From assembly GCA_016201205.1 (NCBI GenBank), contig JACQDF010000219.1, positions 1 through 64,000 on the forward strand: a stretch of DNA of 64,000 nt, given 5' to 3'. The notes under the pieces are model-generated. The model was not told the DNA's origin. It saw only the letters and a program-made list of their open reading frames with translations, and did no database searches. Position 1 is the first letter of the stretch. Every line of letters begins with the position of its first letter. The DNA is from Acidobacteriota bacterium. GTDB taxonomy: Bacteria > Acidobacteriota > Terriglobia > Bryobacterales > Bryobacteraceae. Both the position numbers and the translations under genes were made by a program. Of this stretch, positions 57,036-64,000 are shown piece after piece.

Positions 57036-57066
57036 CCGGATCGCAGCCCCATGGTACGCTGAGGCC

Positions 57067-57756
57067 GTGCGAGTGTTGCTCATCGACGACGACGTGGAAC
57101 TCTGCCGCCTGCTCGAAGAGTACTTGCGCCGCGAAGGTTTCGAGGTTGAATCCGTTCACGATGGCTCGGCCGGTCTCGACGCCGCCCTCTCGGGAAATTC
57201 GGACATCGCCATCCTTGACGTCGGGCTGCCCAGGCTGGACGGCTTTGGCGTGCTTCGCATGCTGCGCGGGACGAGCCGCCTCCCGGTCCTCATGCTGACC
57301 GCCCACGGGGAAGACGTGGACCGCATTGTGGGCCTCGAGCTCGGGGCCGATGACTATCTGCCCAAGCCGTTCAACCCGCGCGAGCTGACGGCCCGCCTGC
57401 GAGCGATTCTGCGACGCCTCGAGCCGCGGCCGGAGGCCCGCGCGGAACGCCTCGAGATCAACGGCGTGCGCCTCGATTGCGCGTCCCGCGAGGTCGCCTG
57501 CGACGGCCGCCGCATCGACCTGACAACCCTCGAATTCGCGATTCTGCACGCTTTGATGCAGTCCGCCGGCCGCGTCCTTTCCCGCGACGGTCTGATGGAA
57601 GCGCTCTACGAGCGAAAAGCGACGCCGTTTGACCGCGCCATCGATGTCCACATCAGCCACCTGCGCAGGAAACTCGAATCCGGCCGCACGCTCATCCGCA
57701 CCATTCGTGGCGTCGGCTATCAGTTTTGCCGCAGCGAAGAGGAGGCCGCCGAATGA
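57067..57756 (+). CDS. OmpR-family response regulator (CpxR-like)
   Basis: MRVLLIDDDVELCRLLEEYLRREGFEVESVHDG; winged-helix DLTTLEFAILHALMQSAGRVLSRDGLMEALYERKATPFDRAIDVHISHLRRKLE. Confidence 0.92.
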   Translation: MRVLLIDDDVELCRLLEEYLRREGFEVESVHDGSAGLDAALSGNSDIAILDVGLPRLDGFGVLRMLRGTSRLPVLMLTAHGEDVDRIVGLELGADDYLPKPFNPRELTARLRAILRRLEPRPEARAERLEINGVRLDCASREVACDGRRIDLTTLEFAILHALMQSAGRVLSRDGLMEALYERKATPFDRAIDVHISHLRRKLESGRTLIRTIRGVGYQFCRSEEEAAE

Positions 57757-59042
57757 GGTCGCTGTTCTCGAAGATTCTGCTGTGGCTGGTGGCGACGGCA
57801 ATGATCACCGGCGTGGGCGCGGTGGTGGTCACGTTCCTGGCGACACCCAAGGTGCTGCGTGATGGGCCGTGGCCGGGGCGCGCGGTGCGGTTCTATGCCG
57901 AAGAGGCGTGGCGCAGCTACGAATCCGGCGGCAAAGCGGAGCTGGCGGAGTATCTCGAGAGGCTCCGCGAGACGGCCGTGATGGAAGGACACCTCACCGA
58001 TGCGAACGGACGCGACCTGGTGGACGGCAGGGATCTGTCCGCCGTTGTTGAGAAGCTGCATCGCAGCCGCTACCTGCTGGCCTCGCACCAGGGACGCCTC
58101 ATCACCGGGAGGCTCACTGGCAACGGGCGTGTGGTGTTTCTGCTCTACCTGCCGCGACGCCTGAGCAGCTTCCCGCTGGTGCTCCCGCATCAGTTTTGGG
58201 TGGCCGGCTCCGCCGTTCTGCTGTGCTACCTGCTGGCGCGGTATCTGACGAATCCGCTGCGCCGGCTCCAGGAGGCAGCCGACCGGCTCGGCAAAGGAGA
58301 CCTTCGCACGCGCGTTTCCGTCGAGCGCAAAGACGAGTTGGGCCGGCTGGCCGCGTCCTTCAACCAGATGGCGGAACGTATCGAGAATCTCGTCCAATCG
58401 CAGCAGCGGCTGCTCACCGATGTCTCGCACGAGATCCGCTCTCCGCTCACGCGGCTCAGCGTCGCCGTCGAGCTGGCCCGCTCGAGCGGCGCTCCGAAGC
58501 GCGAGCTCGACATCATCCAGCAGCAGGCGGACCGGCTGAACACATTGGTCAGCAGCCTGCTCCAGGTCACACGCGCGGAAATGAATCCGGTATCGCTCAA
58601 GCGCGAACCGGTGAACCTGCTGGCGCTCGCCAGGGAGCTCGCCGATGCGTGTGGCGTCGAAGCGCGGGCCAGTGGCTGCTCGATCCGCGTCGAGGGTCCG
58701 GAAAACTGCGCGGTGAACGCGGACGCCGAGCTGCTGCGCCGGGCGGTCGAGAACGTCCTCCGCAACGCCGTCCGGCATGCTCCCAGGGACACCGCCGTCG
58801 AGGTGCGCATCCAGCCGGGCGGTCGCATCACCATCCGCGACTCCGGGCCGGGCGTTCCGGAACAATCGCTGCCCTTCTTGTTTGACGCTTTCTATCGCGT
58901 GGAAGGGCAGGCCGCCGCCGGCGCCGGCCTGGGGCTCTCGATCGCCAAACGCGCCGTCGAATTGCACCGCGGCGCCATCTCGGCGCGCAACGCCAGCCCC
59001 GGCCTCGAAGTCACCCTGGAATTGCCGGAATCACGGCCTTGA
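57753..59042 (+). CDS. Sensor histidine kinase (CpxA-like)
   Basis: Two TM segments, HAMP, QQRLLTDVSHEIRSPLTRLSVAVELAR, NVLRNAVRHAP, GAGLGLSIAKRAVELHRG; ATGA overlap with the regulator. Confidence 0.92.
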   Translation: MRSLFSKILLWLVATAMITGVGAVVVTFLATPKVLRDGPWPGRAVRFYAEEAWRSYESGGKAELAEYLERLRETAVMEGHLTDANGRDLVDGRDLSAVVEKLHRSRYLLASHQGRLITGRLTGNGRVVFLLYLPRRLSSFPLVLPHQFWVAGSAVLLCYLLARYLTNPLRRLQEAADRLGKGDLRTRVSVERKDELGRLAASFNQMAERIENLVQSQQRLLTDVSHEIRSPLTRLSVAVELARSSGAPKRELDIIQQQADRLNTLVSSLLQVTRAEMNPVSLKREPVNLLALARELADACGVEARASGCSIRVEGPENCAVNADAELLRRAVENVLRNAVRHAPRDTAVEVRIQPGGRITIRDSGPGVPEQSLPFLFDAFYRVEGQAAAGAGLGLSIAKRAVELHRGAISARNASPGLEVTLELPESRP

Positions 59043-59060
59043 AGGCTGTTCTGCCACTCT

Positions 59061-60644
59061 TCACAGCTCGCCCGCCCGCCTCCGGGCGACGATGTACTCG
59101 CCGGCCCGCATCGACAACGCCAGAATGGTCAGCGTCGGATTCTGCACGCCGCCGGAGACGAAGCTGCCGCCATCCACCACAAACAGGTTCTTCACGTCGT
59201 GGCTCTGATTCCAGCGGTTCAGCACGCTGGTCTTCGGATTCGACCCCATGCGGCACGTGCCTAATTCGTGGATGCTCTCGCCCGGCGGCGCCATCTGCGC
59301 ATGTGTTGCGATCACCTGGAACCGCGCGTCCTGGCACAACTGCGCGGCCGTCTCCATCGAGTCCTTCGCCATTTTGTATTCGTTATCGGTGTATTTCTGG
59401 GTGATGTGCAGAGCCGGCATGCCCCATTCGTCCTTCAGATCAGGATGGATGCGCACCTGATGCTCGAAGCGCGGCAGCGACTCGCCCATCGTGGTCAGCG
59501 AAAAACCGGCGTCGGCGACATCTTCCAACTCCCGCAGCAGCTCGCCGCCATACAGCGGAAAATACTTCGCCGCCGGGGTGAACCCGCCTCCGAAATCGCA
59601 GGCGTATCCCCGCAGGAAGTTCTTCTCCTTGCTTTTCAGATTGCGGAACCGCGGAATGTACCCGCCGCCGCCCATCAGGCCGCGGCTGCCCTTGCCTCCG
59701 CGCGCTTCCGGCACCACCGCCACCACCACGTTCTTCACGTAGAATTGATCAAACAGGTAATGGCCCAGCACGCCGCTCGAATTGCCAAGCCCGTTCGGAT
59801 GCAGCCGCGATTTCGAATTCAGCAGAATCCGCGTGCTCTCCAGCGTCGACGCCCCCAGCACGACGATGCTCGCCCTGGCGTGATATTCGCGCCTGGACCG
59901 CCGGTCCACGAACAGCGCCCCATCCGCCAGGCCGGTTCCCGGATCGACGGTGATCTCACGCACCACCGCGTTCGGCGTCAGCGTCAGATTGCCGCTGTCG
60001 AGCGCCTGCGGCAGCAGCAGATTCGCTGAGCTGGCCAGCGTCCCCATGGCGCGCCTCGATTTCGTCGTCGGGATGCCTTTCCTGGTGCACGCGTCGATGA
60101 AGCGTTGCACGCTCTGAGGGTCACGTGAGTTGTCCGGGATGAGCTTGCCGTCGGGCAACTGTGGCAGACCTTCATTTCTGCCGGTCACATGGAACATCGG
60201 CTCGACACGGTCGTAATAGGGCGCCACATCGGCATAGGAAAGCGGCCAGTTGTCTCCGAATCCGTCGTGATCTCCGCACTTGAATTCGTAATCGCTCAGC
60301 CGCCACGAAGCGCGGCCCCAACGCAGCGTTCTGCCGCCCACCGCCCGGATGCGCACCCAGTAGTAGGGATCCTGCGGTTCGTAGGTGTATGGATTCTGCT
60401 TCTCGTCCGCCCACAGATTCGCATCGAATTCCGACGCCTGCGTGATGTGCGGAAATCTGCCCGGCCGCCCGAAACCGCGGTATGGCAGATCGCACACAGC
60501 TTTCATGACGCGTTGCTTGTCGTAGTCCATCAGCGGGCCCGCATCCAGCATCAGACACCTGGCGCCCGCGCGCGCCAGCACCCACGCCGCCATGCCGCCG
60601 GCCGCGCCCGATCCGATGATCAGCACATCGTAGTTCGCCGCCAT
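59061..60644 (-). CDS. GMC family oxidoreductase
   Basis: [33 protein letters not shown]-terminal [60 protein letters not shown]. Confidence 0.92.
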   Translation of the reverse strand: MAANYDVLIIGSGAAGGMAAWVLARAGARCLMLDAGPLMDYDKQRVMKAVCDLPYRGFGRPGRFPHITQASEFDANLWADEKQNPYTYEPQDPYYWVRIRAVGGRTLRWGRASWRLSDYEFKCGDHDGFGDNWPLSYADVAPYYDRVEPMFHVTGRNEGLPQLPDGKLIPDNSRDPQSVQRFIDACTRKGIPTTKSRRAMGTLASSANLLLPQALDSGNLTLTPNAVVREITVDPGTGLADGALFVDRRSRREYHARASIVVLGASTLESTRILLNSKSRLHPNGLGNSSGVLGHYLFDQFYVKNVVVAVVPEARGGKGSRGLMGGGGYIPRFRNLKSKEKNFLRGYACDFGGGFTPAAKYFPLYGGELLRELEDVADAGFSLTTMGESLPRFEHQVRIHPDLKDEWGMPALHITQKYTDNEYKMAKDSMETAAQLCQDARFQVIATHAQMAPPGESIHELGTCRMGSNPKTSVLNRWNQSHDVKNLFVVDGGSFVSGGVQNPTLTILALSMRAGEYIVARRRAGEL

Positions 60645-60654
60645 GGTCGCATCC

Positions 60655-61233
60655 TCAATCGAGCGGCAGCCAATAGGCGCCCAGACCCGCTGCCGAGCGG
60701 CGCCGGCCGGAAACCGCCTCTCGATACTGGCGCGAATTCACGGTCGCCTGCATCAAGTCTTCTTTCGCCTCGCGCAGAAACCGGGCCAGTGCATCCTGGG
60801 GAGGATGATATGTCCACGCCTCGGTGACGGGTTTCAGCACCGGCTTCGCCTCCGCCGGTGAAACTTGAGCGAACGGTCTGCCGTAGCGCTTGCGGGCATC
60901 GGCGTTCAGCCGGTCGAGTCCTTCGCGATAGAGCGCCTGCCGCTCCGGGGCGGACACGCCGATCAGGAAGTCCAGGAATCCGGCGGCTTCGGCTTCGGCA
61001 GCGCCTGGCCGGTCCCCGAATTTGGGAACAATCAGCTCAGCGAGTTTCTCGAACGCCGCCCACTGCTCCGCCGTGAAGAAACGCCGCACGACGCCGGCCA
61101 CTGCATCCGGCGCTGTCTCGGCCAGCTTTGGAGTCTCGGCTTCCGCAGGCTGCGCCGGGCTGCTCGTGGATTGCGCCGCCGCCGGCATCGCCGGCGCGGC
61201 AAGAATGGTCTGCAATAACCTCCGTCTTCGCAT
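60655..61233 (-). CDS. Gluconate 2-dehydrogenase subunit 3 family protein
   Basis: [41 protein letters not shown]; adjacent to the GMC oxidoreductase. Confidence 0.85.
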   Translation of the reverse strand: MRRRRLLQTILAAPAMPAAAQSTSSPAQPAEAETPKLAETAPDAVAGVVRRFFTAEQWAAFEKLAELIVPKFGDRPGAAEAEAAGFLDFLIGVSAPERQALYREGLDRLNADARKRYGRPFAQVSPAEAKPVLKPVTEAWTYHPPQDALARFLREAKEDLMQATVNSRQYREAVSGRRRSAAGLGAYWLPLD

Positions 61234-61240
61234 AACTCCT

Positions 61241-63097
61241 TCACAATATCACCCGGAAATCGCCTTCTCTCCGGGTCACTCGCTCGCGATCGAAGTATTC
61301 GAGCAGCGGGATCGCGTACTTGCGCGAGATCCCCGCCCAGTCCTTGAACTCCGGCACGCTGAACCGCGACCCTTTCCTGCCCGTCAGCATAGCCCGCAAA
61401 CCATCCAGGGCAGAAGGATGAAACAGCAGATCCTCGGCCACTTTGATCAGCCGCTTGTCACGCAGCAGAATCTGAAGCAGCGAGCGCGCCCTTACGCTGT
61501 CTACGCCGCAGGACTTCAGCACCTCCTGGGCCGCGGGCACAGCCAGTCCCGCCTGCTCGAAGGCCGATTCGATCTTCCTGAGCGCGGCCTCCTCATCCGT
61601 TTTCAGCGCCACCGTGTGCGACGCCAGGCGAATGGATTCGCCGCTCGCCACAACGCCCTCGACCCTCTTCAGCAGCGCGTCCAGCAGGAACGCGGGCGCT
61701 CCCGCCAGCTCACGGCTGCGCAGATCCTCCTTCATCATCCCTGGCGCCAGCGGGTTCAGCTTGTGAAACGCCGCCAGCGCCGCCTTGATCCGTTCCTGGG
61801 CGTTCGCGAACCAGTCGCGGTCCAGGGCCCACTGCTGTTCTTCGAGGAAGACGGCCGCCTCGCGCATCGCCCGGGCGGCCTCGGGAGGCATCCATCCGGT
61901 GCGCGCGACGAGGTCGTTCAGAGCAAGGCCATGTCTGGCCTCGCGCACCATCAGCTTAACGCGCTCGGAGGCGCTTGCTGACTCCAGCACACGCAACCGC
62001 TCATTCGAGGCTTTCGTGCGGCGCGGCGGCGCTGAATCCAGAACCACGCCGCCCGCAATCGTCACCACCGGGGAGAACATGCGCAGGATGAAGCGGTCGC
62101 CCGGCAGCAGCAACGCCGGCTCGCGCAGGATCAGGCGCACATAGCAGCGCGTCCCTGGCTCGATCGTCGTGCCCGCGATCAGCCGCACTTCCGCTTCGAT
62201 CCCGGCGGCGCCCGAGTGAAAATGCACCGGTGCGCGATTCTTGAGCGGCCTGGCGGACGCCAGCAGATCGAGGGCGCAGTCGGCCAGCGTCGTTGTGCGG
62301 AACCGCCCGGGCTCAGCGAGCGCCATCCCCCGGGCGAGTCCGCTGTGCTCAATGCCGCCCAGATTCAGCGCGGTGCGCTGGCCGGCCACCGCCTTGTCGA
62401 CCGGCTTTCCATGCACCTGCACCCCGCGGATGCGGACGCGCCTGCCGAGCGGGTAGACCTCCACTTCCTGATCCACTCGTACGCTTCCGGAAAGCAGCGT
62501 TCCGGTGACCACCGCGCCGAAGCCTTTCATCGAGAAGGCGCGGTCCACCGGCAGCCGGAAGTGCCGGGTGGCGTCGCGCAAGGGAACCTGGGTGGCGATC
62601 CGCGCGATTTCCTTTCTGAGTTCCTCGAGGCCTTGGCCGGTTACCGAGCTCACCGCCACCACCGGCGCGCCCTCCAGAAAGGAGCCGGCGACGAACTCCT
62701 CCGTCTCGAGCTTCACCAGCTCGACCAGATCCGGCTCGACCAGATCGGCCTTCGTCACCACCACGATCCCGAGCGAAATCCCCAGCAGGCGGCAGATGTC
62801 GAAATGCTCCCTTGTTTGCGGCTTGATGGATTCATCGGCCGCGATCACCAGCAGCGCCAGGTCGATTCCGCCTACGCCCGCCAGCATGTTCTTGACGAAC
62901 CGCTCGTGTCCCGGCACATCCACGAACCCGCACTGGATCTCGGGCGTCAACTGCAAGTGCGCGAATCCGAGGTCGATGGAAATGCCACGCCGCTTTTCTT
63001 CTTCGAGCCGGTCGGTGTCGATGCCGGTGAGCGCGCGCACCAGCGCTGTCTTGCCGTGATCGATGTGGCCGGCTGTGCCGAGGATGATGTGTCGCAT
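61241..63097 (-). CDS. selB: Selenocysteine-specific elongation factor SelB
   Basis: MRHIILGTAGHIDHGKTALVRALTGIDTDRLEEEKRRGISIDLGFAHL; VDVPGHERFVKNMLAG; C-terminal winged-helix repeats ending LIKVAEDLLFHPSALDGLRAML...ISRKYAIPLLEYFDRERVTRREGDFRVIL. Confidence 0.96.
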   Translation of the reverse strand: MRHIILGTAGHIDHGKTALVRALTGIDTDRLEEEKRRGISIDLGFAHLQLTPEIQCGFVDVPGHERFVKNMLAGVGGIDLALLVIAADESIKPQTREHFDICRLLGISLGIVVVTKADLVEPDLVELVKLETEEFVAGSFLEGAPVVAVSSVTGQGLEELRKEIARIATQVPLRDATRHFRLPVDRAFSMKGFGAVVTGTLLSGSVRVDQEVEVYPLGRRVRIRGVQVHGKPVDKAVAGQRTALNLGGIEHSGLARGMALAEPGRFRTTTLADCALDLLASARPLKNRAPVHFHSGAAGIEAEVRLIAGTTIEPGTRCYVRLILREPALLLPGDRFILRMFSPVVTIAGGVVLDSAPPRRTKASNERLRVLESASASERVKLMVREARHGLALNDLVARTGWMPPEAARAMREAAVFLEEQQWALDRDWFANAQERIKAALAAFHKLNPLAPGMMKEDLRSRELAGAPAFLLDALLKRVEGVVASGESIRLASHTVALKTDEEAALRKIESAFEQAGLAVPAAQEVLKSCGVDSVRARSLLQILLRDKRLIKVAEDLLFHPSALDGLRAMLTGRKGSRFSVPEFKDWAGISRKYAIPLLEYFDRERVTRREGDFRVIL

Positions 63098-63184
63098 GGC
63101 GTCGTGGCCCAGGCTTGTCTCGAGGCGATGTCGAGCGCGTCAGGTCGCGGCCGCTGGACCCGGCGGGCCGGCGAGGCGAGCGTT

Positions 63185-64000
63185 TCAGCGGCGGCGCGCG
63201 GGTCGCTCTTCTGTCTTCGGGGGCGACTCCTCTTTGGGGTTCCGGATCGGGATCGTCACGATGTTGCTGACGTAGATATCCTGGGCGATGGTCACCTGCG
63301 TTTGCGGATTGGTGGGCAGATCGCTGTTCAGCTCGAGATGCACCTCGTAGACTCCGACCATGTTTTGCGCCATGCCGGAGTAGAGAACATTCGCCGTCTT
63401 GCCGCCGGCGAGCGAGGAAACGAACTCGTCGGGCCGGTTGAGCTCGGGACCCTTGTACCGGAAGCCGGTGGCCAGGGCATACTTGGCGTCGTCCGGATTC
63501 ACCAGGCCGAGGCCCGTCCCATAGATAATGATCGTCTGGCCCGGCAAAGCGGGGTTCTCTTCGGTCACCCGTGCGCCGGCGGTATTGGCGCAGCATAATT
63601 CGGAGTTGGTGGCGGTGAGAATGACCTGCGCGTCATTGTTGACATTGGCGGCGATCGTGATGCCGTTGCCCGCCGGTCCCTGGACCTTCGCTCGAAGACG
63701 GATGCGTGTGAAGACTCCGGCGGGAAAAGCCACCACCTTTTCATCCGGATTCTCGTTGATGAGGCTGATCAGGCCATCGCGGATTTCCGTCAGCGTGTCG
63801 TTGGCTTTGACGGTGTAGGTGTATTGGCGGTCTTCCAGGATCACCGTCGCGCGGTCCCCTTCCTTGGCCGTGCCGTCCACGGAGATGGTGCCGGTGGCGG
63901 AGCTGCTGAAGTGGTACACCATGCCCGGGCGGGGATCCGTGCCCGGCTCTGCCAGGATGCCCGGATTCTGGCTTATGATGGGCACAGCCACGGCGGCTGT
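63185..64000 (-). CDS. TIGR03437-type (Solibacter/Bryobacter C-terminal IPT-like) protein, 5' end outside window
   Basis: ENPALPGQTIIIYGTGLGLVNPDD...GKTANVLYSGMAQNMVGVYEVHLELNSDLPTNPQTQVTIAQDIYVSNIVTIPIRNP; frame appears open to the window edge. Confidence 0.7.
   Translation of the reverse strand, partial: TAAVAVPIISQNPGILAEPGTDPRPGMVYHFSSSATGTISVDGTAKEGDRATVILEDRQYTYTVKANDTLTEIRDGLISLINENPDEKVVAFPAGVFTRIRLRAKVQGPAGNGITIAANVNNDAQVILTATNSELCCANTAGARVTEENPALPGQTIIIYGTGLGLVNPDDAKYALATGFRYKGPELNRPDEFVSSLAGGKTANVLYSGMAQNMVGVYEVHLELNSDLPTNPQTQVTIAQDIYVSNIVTIPIRNPKEESPPKTEERPARRR

Noticed and set aside
1-64000. CRISPR arrays, rRNA genes, full IS elements, tRNA-Sec
   Set aside because: No regularly spaced repeats, rRNA-like sequence, transposase ORF or UCA-anticodon tRNA was recognised by eye; a covariance-model search would be needed to exclude tRNA-Sec.

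Overview
GC-rich bacterial window whose family content (Oar-like TonB receptor, TIGR03437-type protein, GH127, PIG-L, Kgd-type fusion) suggests Acidobacteria/Solibacterales; this is an inference. Core/metabolic genes lie at about 1-21 kb and 48-64 kb. Between them, about 21.3-47.9 kb, is an accessory block with ECF sigma/anti-sigma pairs, a mercury-resistance operon and an RND efflux operon, ending at the 3' side of a tRNA-Val. The main finding is that three genes in this block look broken in the ORF track but read through in-frame TGA codons placed where catalytic Cys is expected. They are (i) a MerB-like organomercurial lyase with two in-frame TGAs, at the positions of the catalytic Cys96 and Cys159 of R831b MerB; (ii) a peroxiredoxin-like/DsbD-alpha fusion with U-P-F-C; (iii) a GrdB/PrdB-family selenoprotein-B-like protein, also U-P-F-C, in an operon with a Tes/TrsS-like radical SAM protein and a methyltransferase. 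All four TGAs are followed by hairpins whose apical loops sit about 18-26 nt downstream, as expected of bacterial SECIS elements, and a full-length SelB is encoded in the same window (61241-63097). I propose a selenocysteine-equipped mercury/metalloid detoxification locus. Other observations: a Trx-MerT-HMA fusion, a MerR promoter with a 20-bp spacer, a foldback mini-element with 5-bp target duplication inside a tlpA gene, a decayed HipA-like/HIRAN-like cassette, and a CpxR-type box between a spy/cpxP-like gene and a two-component system.
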